Shown piece by piece: positions 16,787-23,770 of a stretch of DNA of 64,000 nucleotides (position 1 is its first letter; each line of letters opens with the position of its first letter). The DNA comes from Flavobacterium silvaticum. GTDB taxonomy: Bacteria > Bacteroidota > Bacteroidia > Flavobacteriales > Flavobacteriaceae. The DNA lies in NCBI RefSeq assembly GCF_012911565.1, contig NZ_JAAMPU010000106.1, positions 1-64,000 on the forward strand, in the 5' to 3' direction. A program made the translations under genes and the position numbers. The notes under the pieces were generated by a model that had not been told where the DNA came from, did not search any database, and saw only the letters and a list, made by a program, of their open reading frames with translations.

Positions 16787-17710
16787 ATGTTCAGCGCACA
16801 TATCAGGTCATTATTCGACTTGCAGGAAATGTTCCCAACGGAACAAAGCTGCATCGAATATCTGGAATATATTTACTGGAACCACAGGCCCGTGAGTCCG
16901 TTTGATCCGGCATCGAAAATATGGCGGTGTAAGAACGGAAAATATATGTGCAAAAACACCGGGAAATATTTTCGCGTTACTACAGGCACGATGTATGAGA
17001 ACACAAAGATACCATTGAGGAGATGGTTCATGGCAATCTGGCTTCTGGTAAATACAAAAGACGGAAATCCGGCCACTATGCTTGTTGAACAAATCGGTGT
17101 TTCGTACAAGTCTGCTTTGTTTTTATTGAACCGGATACGCCCTTGCTTAGCGATAGAGAATTACAATCTGTTGTACGGAAAAGTGTCGGGAGATGAGACA
17201 TTTTACGGCGGCAAAAATAAAAACAGACATAAGGATAAAAAGGTGAAAAACGCACAAGGGCGCAGTTTCAAAGATAAAAAACCCGTTGCTGCCGTATATC
17301 AGGAGGGCGGAAAGATAACCGCTTCGGTATTGAAGAACACATCCCGTCAGGAACTACAACCATTCGTAAAAAAATTCGTCAAGCCTGGAGCAACACTTAT
17401 AACCGACGAATGGGGCGGTTATTCGGGTTTGAACAAACGTTTCGCTCACCATGTGGTTGACCACTCGAAGAAATTGTACGTGACTCCGGAAGGGCATAGC
17501 AGTAATGGAGTTGAGGGATTCTGGAAAATATTCAAAAGGTCGGCGCAATGGACATATAACCACGTGGTACATTTGCAACGATATGTAGATGAAAGCGTAT
17601 TCCGATTCAATACGCGCGACCTGACCACAAGCGACAGGTTCAATTGGGTGCTGGCAAACTGCGGTGTCAGGACAAGATATAAAGATTTGGTTTATGGAAA
17701 TACTTACTGA
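16787..17710 (+). CDS. IS1595 family transposase (ISXO2-like)
   Basis: 307-aa DDE transposase. An N-terminal zinc-ribbon-like region is degenerate: the expected first Cys pair is missing, and the second reads CKNGKYMCKNTGKYF. The family hallmark FRVTTGTMYENTKIPLRRWF follows. The catalytic domain shows Asp in SGDETFYGGK, Asp in LITDEWGGY and Glu in NGVEGFWKIFKR. A late helix VHLQRYVDESVFRFNTR is typical. The frame is intact, so the element may be or may recently have been active. The next gene's ATG lies inside its last codons. Confidence 0.92.
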   Translation: MFSAHIRSLFDLQEMFPTEQSCIEYLEYIYWNHRPVSPFDPASKIWRCKNGKYMCKNTGKYFRVTTGTMYENTKIPLRRWFMAIWLLVNTKDGNPATMLVEQIGVSYKSALFLLNRIRPCLAIENYNLLYGKVSGDETFYGGKNKNRHKDKKVKNAQGRSFKDKKPVAAVYQEGGKITASVLKNTSRQELQPFVKKFVKPGATLITDEWGGYSGLNKRFAHHVVDHSKKLYVTPEGHSSNGVEGFWKIFKRSAQWTYNHVVHLQRYVDESVFRFNTRDLTTSDRFNWVLANCGVRTRYKDLVYGNTY

Positions 17711-17939
17711 TGAAATACTGATAGGCGTAGGCATAGAGCCGTTCGACATCGATGGGGAATCCTATTTCGATGTGGGTGGGGTAAAGGAGCATTTCCCTGA
17801 CTTTAAAATCATGGGGATGTTCGTCAAGGCTATTACGCGTGGCAAGGAAATATATTACTATGGCAAATCCGAACATTTTGAGCCTTTGACCGATTTCGAT
17901 AGAAGGCTGCTGATCGGTATGAAACAGTCTAGGAAGTAA
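17694..17939 (+). CDS. Small passenger protein overlapping the transposase gene (81 aa)
   Basis: I do not recognise a family. The ATG at 17694 overlaps the transposase end by 17 bases, which implies coupled translation; a GTG at 17664 is also in frame. The sequence is acidic-hydrophobic, with DEILIGVGIEPFDIDG and YFDVGGVKEHFPDF, and ends in a basic tail MKQSRK. It has no membrane segment. The tight coupling suggests a role linked to transposition or its control, but that is inference. The stop abuts the convergent gene's stop. Confidence 0.55.
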   Translation: MEILTDEILIGVGIEPFDIDGESYFDVGGVKEHFPDFKIMGMFVKAITRGKEIYYYGKSEHFEPLTDFDRRLLIGMKQSRK

Positions 17940-18647
17940 TTATAAATCACGAATGTATTCCCTGTCTTTTTTATTTTCCTGCCTTGAAATAACGACTATC
18001 GCAAATATATTTACGGATATTAAGCAAATGGACACAAAGACACACAATATTACGAATGTATTTCCATAATAATATTCCCAAAGATACTTGACCGTTGAGA
18101 ACCAAATGTAATATGGTATTATTCCCAGTAGGACGTTCGGAAGCAGCACCATGAATCCAATTATAGACTCGCTTATTTTTGGTTTTTCATCGATTATCCC
18201 AGTCAACAGATTGTACATGGAGAATGGAAGATAAGGCTTTGTGGTTTTGGAAATCTTCTCACCTAAATCATACTTATCTATCTTTTGGATGTGGATTGAA
18301 TATGAATACATTTTTAAAAGATGCGTGTTTTCCTGAATGTATCTTGCGATCAGCCACAATCTCATTAAAATATAAGAAATCATTACAGGCATTATCGCTA
18401 TTATCTTTGAGAAATCTTTAATACCTATTCCAACTATCGAGGCTGACTCTACCGACTTGCTCATGAAAACAATGGATAGGAAAATCACAACAATTAACCA
18501 TAACGAAAGCTTGTCTTCCTGTTTGATGGCTTCTTTTGTGTTTTCAAAGCACTTGTCGAAATAATCTTTCAATACTGTTTCGTTTTGTATGTTGGCATTT
18601 ATAAAATTAAAGGCCTCCTGGCTTTTTCGTGATTTTGTTATGTCCAT
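17940..18647 (-). CDS. Passenger membrane protein with four helices (235 aa)
   Basis: I do not recognise a family. The N-terminal 48 residues are helical and charged (SRKSQEAFNFINANIQNE). Membrane segments follow near residues 48-68 (LWLIVVIFLSIVFM), 84-104 (IIAIMPVMISYILMRLWLIA), 163-185 (IIGFMVLLPNVLLGIIPYYI) and 197-220 (FVILCVFVSICLISVNIFAI). A charged loop separates the two pairs. The tail is basic. It is convergent with the small ORF, touching at the stops. Confidence 0.65.
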   Translation of the reverse strand: MDITKSRKSQEAFNFINANIQNETVLKDYFDKCFENTKEAIKQEDKLSLWLIVVIFLSIVFMSKSVESASIVGIGIKDFSKIIAIMPVMISYILMRLWLIARYIQENTHLLKMYSYSIHIQKIDKYDLGEKISKTTKPYLPFSMYNLLTGIIDEKPKISESIIGFMVLLPNVLLGIIPYYIWFSTVKYLWEYYYGNTFVILCVFVSICLISVNIFAIVVISRQENKKDREYIRDL

Positions 18648-19099
18648 TTTTTTATTGGTTTATAAACCTAAATTACTGAGAATTTGTTTATTCGGTAATA
18701 ATCAGTATGTTTGACCCAACTAAAATTCTCCAATCGGCGCTTAACGGTATTCGATTCGGGGAATTTTTTGTTTAGTTTTTATGGTTTATTATAAAACGAG
18801 GTAATTTGCATAATAGAAATATTTTTTGTATTAGCCTGTTTGACTGATATATGTATTGTTTTTAAATGAAAACGCAATATATTTGCATACGATTTCATTT
18901 TTAAAAAACCAAATAAAGTCGATTATCTACTTGAAACTGATATTTTTTGTAGGATTTTTATGTTATAAATTGTTAATTTTTGCGCAGTTTGTCGAAGTTA
19001 TACACATTTAACGGTTTTTTTAACGCCAGAAAAATACTTTTACGCGACTAGAGTACTTTATTATATCTTATAATAACTATCGCTAGTTACAATTTCAAA
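18648..19099. other. AT-rich control region of the cargo, no gene
   Basis: No open frame here looks coding. A consensus -7 box TATATTTG at 18878-18885 sits inside an inverted repeat (AAATGAAAACG at 18864-18874, CGATTTCATTT at 18890-18900), the layout of an operator over a promoter. A second small palindrome TAACTATCGCTAGTTA (19074-19089) lies 10 bases before the ATG of the next gene and could regulate it or mask its start. Confidence 0.5.
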
Positions 19100-19603
19100 A
19101 TGAGCAAGCTTAAAAAAAATAACGGGACAGGCATCGATAATGACGATGAGCAACTTCGTGCAATTTTAGTTCTATTCAAATCCAGGTTAGAAAGCTATTC
19201 TCAAGACGCAAGTCAAAGTTACGAACTTCTAAAGCTTGGGGCAAAAGACAAACTTGCACAGGATTTGGAAAAAACTATTAAAGATCCGCTCGGGTCTTTA
19301 TCAGACGTCACGGACGAAATTGACGAGAAAATAAAATCAATTATTGATACGCTGGTAAGGTCATTTTTAACCTTTAAAAACGACTTTATACTTAATGCTT
19401 ATAAAAGCAATACAAGTATTAATAATCTGTATTATTCAATCGTCTTAAAAGAAGACAATATCGAAAATAGGAATGCCATTTTCGAGTTTTTTGAAGTCTA
19501 TGACCTGATTGATATTTCTACAAAATATCCTGTATATTTTCAATTCACACCTTTAAGTCTCGTTGACAACATAAAAAGCAAAGAGGAACTTTTATTTGGT
19601 TAA
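19100..19603 (+). CDS. Helical partner protein of the HEPN-like gene (167 aa)
   Basis: I do not recognise a family. The protein is soluble and mostly helical, with a Lys/Asn-rich start (MSKLKKNNGTGIDNDDE), amphipathic helices around LRAILVLFKSRLESYSQ and TDEIDEKIKSIIDTLVRSF, and a C-terminal strand-helix segment KYPVYFQFTPLSLVDN. Its stop is two bases before the ATG of the HEPN-like gene, so the two form a tight operon. A palindrome lies just before its start. The arrangement resembles toxin-antitoxin or small defence pairs, but no toxin or antitoxin motif proves it. Confidence 0.55.
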   Translation: MSKLKKNNGTGIDNDDEQLRAILVLFKSRLESYSQDASQSYELLKLGAKDKLAQDLEKTIKDPLGSLSDVTDEIDEKIKSIIDTLVRSFLTFKNDFILNAYKSNTSINNLYYSIVLKEDNIENRNAIFEFFEVYDLIDISTKYPVYFQFTPLSLVDNIKSKEELLFG

Positions 19604-19605
19604 GC

Positions 19606-20049
19606 ATGCAAAATCATATAGACCAAGCATCGCATAATCAAAACTTTCATTCTTGCATACAGGGACAATTTGCAACCAATTTTTTCGATTGGAAAATTAC
19701 GGTCCTTTTTTATATTGCTCTACATGGACTAAAAGCACTGGCTTCAAAAAGAGGAATTGATATTGGAGAAACTCATATTGATATAGAACGAAACGTCAGT
19801 CCATTGAGGAACTCTCCAATCATGGCTATAAGCAAAAACGCTTGGAATGAATACAAAAGTCTTTTTCGTTATTCTCAGGTGGCTAGATATGAAGGAATCA
19901 CAGATTTTGAAACATTCCAAAAACTAAAAGAATCTGACCATGGATTCTGTGTGCTGCATCTTGATAAATTCAAAAAATATTTAAAAGGTCAAGGCGTTGA
20001 CTTAGACCTCATTCCTGTAATAGAACAATCTCCTGAACAACCGGACTAA
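19606..20049 (+). CDS. HEPN-like protein (147 aa)
   Basis: The sequence has the pattern of stand-alone HEPN-type helical proteins: an initial HNQNFHSC segment, FFDWKITVLFYIALHGLKAL (aromatic-Asp-Trp helix followed by Tyr..Ala-Leu-His), THIDIERN, and YKSLFRYSQVARYEG (Ser..Ala-Arg-Tyr). HEPN proteins include RNases that act in toxin-antitoxin and antiviral systems, though many stand-alone ones lack the RxxxxH catalytic motif; I do not see a clear RxxxxH here. It is the second gene of a two-gene operon ending at a strong terminator. Identification rests on pattern only. Confidence 0.55.
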   Translation: MQNHIDQASHNQNFHSCIQGQFATNFFDWKITVLFYIALHGLKALASKRGIDIGETHIDIERNVSPLRNSPIMAISKNAWNEYKSLFRYSQVARYEGITDFETFQKLKESDHGFCVLHLDKFKKYLKGQGVDLDLIPVIEQSPEQPD

Positions 20050-20062
20050 CCTCCGGTTTTTT
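20039..20062 (+). terminator. Terminator of the HEPN-like operon
   Basis: Arms AACCGGA and TCCGGTT with a six-base loop and a T-run. It overlaps the last codons of the HEPN-like gene. Confidence 0.8.
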
Positions 20063-20101
20063 ATGCCTGTTAATTGGCAAAATATTCCTTCGATTTATTC
20101 C

Positions 20102-20109
20102 TAGATTTG
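20102..20109 (+). promoter_or_regulatory. -7 promoter box TAGATTTG of the UmuD-like gene
   Basis: A consensus TAnnTTTG that ends five bases before the ATG at 20114. The mRNA would be leaderless or the true start lies further in; no later in-frame ATG keeps the domain start. Confidence 0.45.
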
Positions 20110-20113
20110 CAGA

Positions 20114-20461
20114 ATGGCATTTCTGGGAACCACAGACGACTATTACGAACCAACCATAAGCCTTGACAGGGAAGTTAAAGGTAACAGACCCTTTAACGTG
20201 TCATATCTGCGTGTATCCGGACTTTTGGATAATAACGAAGGTATCATAAACGGAGATATAATTGTCGTCGATATCGGGCTTAAAATAACCCATGAAGATT
20301 TAGTTGCAGTCAAACTCGATGGTTCTTTCAGAATAGTGCGCGTTTTAATTGAGCAGGAAGTTGCGTATATGCTTGAGAACGGCTTCAAAACCTTAATGGA
20401 AGGTATCGAAGTGTGCGGCGTAATTACGCACTCGCTGAAGACAATTAAACAAGCTATATAG
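20114..20461 (+). CDS. UmuD/LexA-like (S24 fold) protein lacking catalytic residues
   Basis: 115-aa protein that aligns by eye with the C-terminal fold of UmuD. INGDIIVVDIGLKITHEDLV matches the GDLLIVD...ITASHGDIV region, LDGSFRIVRV matches VDGEFTVKKL, and EVCGVITHSLKTIKQ matches the final strand DVFGVVIHVVKAMR. At the site of the catalytic Ser (family SGDSM) it reads SGLLDNN, and the catalytic Lys position is Val or Arg. It should therefore be unable to self-cleave. It may act as a dimer partner or repressor accessory. No DinB/UmuC gene is beside it. Confidence 0.6.
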   Translation: MAFLGTTDDYYEPTISLDREVKGNRPFNVSYLRVSGLLDNNEGIINGDIIVVDIGLKITHEDLVAVKLDGSFRIVRVLIEQEVAYMLENGFKTLMEGIEVCGVITHSLKTIKQAI

Positions 20462-20947
20462 CCTTCTACTCCCGGAAGCGTTTTTTGTTTACAATTACAT
20501 AAACCCGAATTGGCTGATAATTCCGTATATTGGAAAAGTCTTATAAAACAGGCGCGGTCTGAAAAATCCTGCCCACCGAAGCTACCAAACTTTGAGGCAC
20601 AGATTAACAGCCGCGCCCTTTTTTTGGTACGGAATACAAGCAGTTTATGTATTCATTTTCGGAAAACTCTCATTTCGAGAACACTAAGTTAGAAATTATT
20701 CACAAACCTAAGTCATTGGATGCTAATTTATAATGATTATATTCGCGTTAGAAAATAACGTGCTGTAATCATTATTGTCATCACCGAAGCTACCACTTGA
20801 AATGACAAAGACAAATGATGTATACAACGCGCCCGTTTGGGCGTGGCTTGTATCCATTGTCTTTTGTAGGTGTTGGTAGCACCTAGGTGATGCGTGGAGA
20901 AAGCCGCGCCTATTTTTTATTAAAAAATCACCGAAAAGCTACCAAGC
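20462..20947 (+). ncRNA. Folded non-coding stretch with three copies of one motif, candidate RNA
   Basis: No gene here, but strong fold potential. Unit 1: ATTCCGTA (20520-20527) pairs with TACGGAAT (20628-20635), enclosing GGCGCGG (20551-20557) with CCGCGCC (20611-20617) and a T-run. Unit 2: ATAATGATTA and TAATCATTAT (20730-20775) with an inner CGTTA/TAACG stem. Unit 3: a near-continuous hairpin 20779-20892, with stems CATCACC/GGTGATG, GCTACCA/TGGTAGC, ACAAAGACAA/TTGTCTTTTGT, ATACAA/TTGTAT and CGCGCCC/GGGCGTG around a GTTT loop. The word CACCGAAGCTACCA occurs at 20574 and 20782, and with two extra A at 20929, just before the next gene's ATG. The segment AAGCCGCGCC (20901-20910) with a following T-run can pair instead with 20840-20849, so two exclusive folds are possible. 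Confidence 0.5.
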
Positions 20948-21373
20948 ATGAAAAAATTACTACTCGCGGCAACATTGCTGCTACTTTTGGTATGGGCGAC
21001 CTGCCATAACAGGCGAATTGATGAAGAAAACTCATTAAACAGCGAACCGCCTACCGAAACTATCGCGTATTCGGAAAACAAAATCGATCCTGAACATATC
21101 GTATTCAGGTTAACCCATATGATGGGCGAAAAAATGAAACAGCCTGCCTATTTTACGTTAGAAGGAACCAAATGGACTTTGGATCTAGGTGACGGTTCCG
21201 AAATAGATTATGAGGTAATTTCTTCCGACAAATATAATCCTATGTGCGGCATAAAGGCCATGGATAATTTTGGAGACTTGGCCACTATATGCGTTACAAA
21301 ACAACCTGCGCATACCTTGATTCAGTTTTCTTATGCCGACAAAACCATGACATATTTCGGAGAACTAAATTGA
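20948..21373 (+). CDS. Passenger lipoprotein-like protein (141 aa)
   Basis: I do not recognise a family. The N-terminus is a signal with a likely lipid-attachment Cys at residue 19 (LLLLLVWATC). The mature part has a polar linker and then a compact domain with YFTLEGTKWTLDLGDGSEI, a Cys in NPMCGIKAM, and a final IQFSYADKTMTYFGEL hairpin. It looks like a small periplasmic beta-rich domain. It is preceded within seven bases by the third copy of the CACCGA..GCTACCA motif, and a strong terminator follows. Confidence 0.6.
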   Translation: MKKLLLAATLLLLLVWATCHNRRIDEENSLNSEPPTETIAYSENKIDPEHIVFRLTHMMGEKMKQPAYFTLEGTKWTLDLGDGSEIDYEVISSDKYNPMCGIKAMDNFGDLATICVTKQPAHTLIQFSYADKTMTYFGELN

Positions 21374-21400
21374 CTTGACTTAATAACCATAGACAAAACC

Positions 21401-21427
21401 AAACCCCGGAACTACGCCGGGGTTTTT
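21401..21427 (+). terminator. Terminator after the passenger lipoprotein gene
   Basis: Arms AACCCCGG and CCGGGGTT around AACTACG, followed by TTT. Confidence 0.85.
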
Positions 21428-21465
21428 CATACATTTACGTTGCTAAATCATTAAATGTAAGTGTT

Positions 21466-21992
21466 GTGAAGAAAAAAGATATTCGATTTTTAGTTTTAAA
21501 ACACCTAAAAGAACAGAATGCAAGAATATTTGTCATAGACATTACAGATTTCCTGAAAAAACATTTCAAAGATGATTTTAATTCTCAAGTTTCTACAGTT
21601 AACATAGATTTTCATCAAAATAAGTTCGCCGATTTTCGCGTGGCCTGGTCTAATAGACAGCAAGGTGAAAAAGGACTAATAAGGTGTGTAGAAGCAAAGA
21701 TACATCCTGCAGGAGAAGAATTCTTAAGAAAAGAACTTGAGTTAAAAGGAATAGCTGGTACAGAAACCCCGATTATTACATAGGCGGATTTACTCTTATT
21801 TTGGGAATTTATACAGCCCTGACAAATAGCATTACCTCGTCTGATATGAAAATCATGAATTCAAGAATCGATTCGCTGAAAGTTGAACTCAAGGACGCGA
21901 AAGACTCTTTAAAATATCGGTCGCCAAAAACTTTATCTCTAAAGAAGTTACCATATTATAAAAAGTCAGACACAATACTAAAAACCAAATAA
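21466..21992 (+). pseudogene. Frameshifted passenger gene: winged-helix-like start plus membrane/coiled-coil tail
   Basis: The first frame (GTG at 21466 to 21783, 105 aa) has a small DNA-binding-like look, with IHPAGEEFLRKELELK near its end. A second frame, open from 21741 and running to 21992, encodes WYRNPDYYIGGFTLILGIY, then a polar coiled coil SRIDSLKVELKDAKDSLK. Adding one A to the AAAA run near 21744-21747 joins them seamlessly into about 175 aa, with a membrane helix between the domains. Either the gene has lost a base, or slippage at the A-run is used, or the sequence has an error there. Taken separately the second frame has only a TTG start at 21801. Confidence 0.55.
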
Positions 21993-22148
21993 CCGAAATG
22001 GTTTTATCTTTTCTCATAATTCCCTATATTTACCCCATCCAAAAGGCTCCTAAACAACTCCGTTTACGGGTCTTTTACCCCCAAATACCGACATTTTCCC
22101 TGTGTTTGTGTTGAATAAATGTGGGAGTGAGGGTCAAGAGTGAAAAGA

Positions 22149-22172
22149 ACTGTAAAGAGGTATCTATTTGCC
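22149..22172 (-). repeat. Right terminal inverted repeat of the IS1595-type element
   Basis: Reads ACTGTAAAG at its inner side and TTTGCC at the tip. It pairs with 16725-16748 at 19 of 24 positions. Confidence 0.9.
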
Positions 22173-23054
22173 TTCATTAATAAAAATGAGTCTTCCCCAA
22201 AAAAACATCTCGATAACCAGTACGCCAGATATTAAAATACAAATTGGGCACCATTTCTTTTCCACGTACTTTTGATAGTATATTGAAATAAGTATCAGGG
22301 GGAGAGATAGCATTAGAAAAAAAGAAATAACGATAAGAAAATCCGGGATATTCCCAGCAGCTTTGAAATAAGAATAACCTAATAATTGCGTGGCAAAATA
22401 AGTTATGGACAAATCACTAAAGTTTAAAATTTGAAATAATTTCCATTTTTTGGAATTTATAACATTTGTACAACTTGTCGCTTTTCCTATAGAGCACAAT
22501 GATTGAACGAATGCACCCGCAGAGTCAAAAACTTTTTCCTGTGCCCCTATTGCCAGTATTCCCCCTATCAAAGAACAAACTACCAATATCAATTCAAAAA
22601 AGTTAGGCTGTAAGTAAAACAAAAGAGTTATGAAAAAAGAAACACACAATCCTTGTAAAAAAGAATTTCTGATGGATTTCGTTCGGACAGAATTATTTTT
22701 CAAATTCACAATAAATGCCAGATTATCCCACTTCTTTATGAAATCTTCTTTGCTTAGTCTTAAAGCTCCTTTCTGCGAGTGGCATATAAAAGATGTTCCC
22801 TTCTTTTCTATATAGCATAAACTAATCTCTGAATTTTCAAAATTCATCATTCCAATAAAAGATTGGGGTAACGAATCCAAATCAGATGTCCTTAACGCAT
22901 AATTTGTCACGTCAAAATGGGCCAAAGTCTCTGAAATTGACAATAATGAAGGGTAATCCGGATGGCATTTAACCTGAAAAATAAACTCATCTTTATCAAG
23001 TAGAATATTACTGGATTTTAAATATCTGAATAGATAATCAAATTCTGGTTTCAT
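22164..23054 (-). pseudogene. 5' half of C39-like/VKOR/thioredoxin fusion gene, split by transposon
   Basis: Residues 1-120 are a C39-peptidase-like domain (KCHPDYPSLLSISETLAHF) in which I see no catalytic Cys at the expected start. Membrane helices of a vitamin K epoxide reductase (VKOR) domain follow from about residue 130. VKOR redox Cys are present: the loop pair CSIGKATSC before TNVINSKKW, and the CPIC motif near residue 270. The frame runs through the duplication TTCATTAA (22173-22180) and stops after two codons of transposon sequence. Joined to 16048-16724 it gives about 516 residues with C39-like, VKOR and thioredoxin parts, a known Bacteroidota layout. Such proteins make disulfides in exported proteins. 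Confidence 0.88.
22173..22180. repeat. Target site duplication, right copy (TTCATTAA)
   Basis: Identical to 16717-16724. On the minus strand both copies place AAT GAA in the same reading frame of the interrupted gene. Confidence 0.9.
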
Positions 23055-23119
23055 AAATCAAAAAATAAGGCAATTTAATTTTTTTTCAGAATTAATCAAG
23101 TTACGTTTAAGAGTCCATG

Positions 23120-23665
23120 TTACCCATGAACCCCTTCCATCCTCTCCTTCAAAATTCTTAATTTCTCCTCCAAAACCCCAACCCAATACTCCAATTTCTC
23201 CTTCAAAATTTCCAGCTTCACCAATTCCATAAAACAGTTCCGGTCACTTCTCCTGTCGGCTATGGAAATTACAACCTCAGCCGCAGGGTCTACACAAATG
23301 CCCTTGCCTACTTGCCCGCGTAACGTTTGCCCGGTTATCGCCAGGTTTTTCAACCGCTTCAGCTTGCTCTCCATCTTGTCAATCTTCCTTTTGACCATGT
23401 AAAGTTGGTGATTACTTTCATCCAGTTCCTTTTTGATATAATCGCTGATTTTCGGTTCCATGGATTTCTTCATTGTATCTATATCATCGCTGTTTTCTTG
23501 TTCCAGTTGTTTGAGTTGCGCCAGATATAAACGCGTGACATTTGACGGCAAAAGCATCTTTCCGGTTTCAAACATGGCCCACTGGCTGCGGCTGACCCCG
23601 GTTATCGCTGCCATATCGCGTTGCGTAAGCCCAAACGCATCCCTGATTTCTGTGTTTGTTTTCAT
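23120..23665 (-). CDS. XRE-type helix-turn-helix regulator with coiled-coil tail
   Basis: 181 aa. Residues 4-60 form an XRE-type HTH (RDAFGLTQRDMAAITGVSRS, then WAMFETGKMLLP). Residues 60-110 are a charged coiled coil (KRKIDKMESKLKRLKNL), probably for dimerisation, and another helical segment closes the protein. It lies 65 bases upstream of the C39-like/VKOR gene on the same strand and is the likely regulator of the peptide locus. A cluster of TTGACA/TGTCAA half-sites just upstream of its start suggests it controls itself. Confidence 0.75.
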   Translation of the reverse strand: MKTNTEIRDAFGLTQRDMAAITGVSRSQWAMFETGKMLLPSNVTRLYLAQLKQLEQENSDDIDTMKKSMEPKISDYIKKELDESNHQLYMVKRKIDKMESKLKRLKNLAITGQTLRGQVGKGICVDPAAEVVISIADRRSDRNCFMELVKLEILKEKLEYWVGVLEEKLRILKERMEGVHG

Positions 23666-23680
23666 ACTGATCTAGATTTA

Positions 23681-23770
23681 GTTGACAATTTTTATTTTGG
23701 ATATTTTTTTGTCAATGTTTTTTGACAATTTTTTACTGACAAAAAAAAATGTCAATGAAAAATTGTCAAC
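23681..23770. promoter_or_regulatory. Operator-like cluster of TTGACA/TGTCAA half-sites
   Basis: Outer arms GTTGACAATTTTT (23681-23693) and AAAAATTGTCAAC (23758-23770) are perfect 13-base inverted repeats. Four more half-sites lie between them (near 23709, 23722, 23737 and 23750). The block begins 16 bases upstream of the HTH gene's ATG and overlaps where its promoter should be. Confidence 0.6.

Larger units (their letters stand above)
16725..22172. mobile_element. IS1595-family transposable element with passenger genes, 5,448 bp
   Basis: The ends are 24-bp imperfect inverted repeats (19 of 24 identical; outer GGCAAA and inner TTTACAGT conserved) at 16725-16748 and 22149-22172, flanked by an 8-bp direct duplication TTCATTAA. 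The first gene encodes an ISXO2-like transposase. The element interrupts a minus-strand gene exactly, and excising it restores the frame. IS1595-family members are known to carry passenger genes. Here the cargo includes a small ORF, a membrane protein, a HEPN-like operon, a UmuD-like protein, a structured non-coding block, a lipoprotein and a frameshifted membrane protein. Confidence 0.92.

Noticed and set aside
20510..20692. 60-codon frame in the structured cargo region
   Set aside because: It lies on paired stems and a T-run terminator-like element and lacks protein-like sequence.
20700..20910. Retron-like msr/msd RNA or integron attC site in the cargo hairpins
   Set aside because: No reverse transcriptase or integron integrase in the element, and no attC core sites (RYYYAAC/GTTRRRY) at the stem ends.
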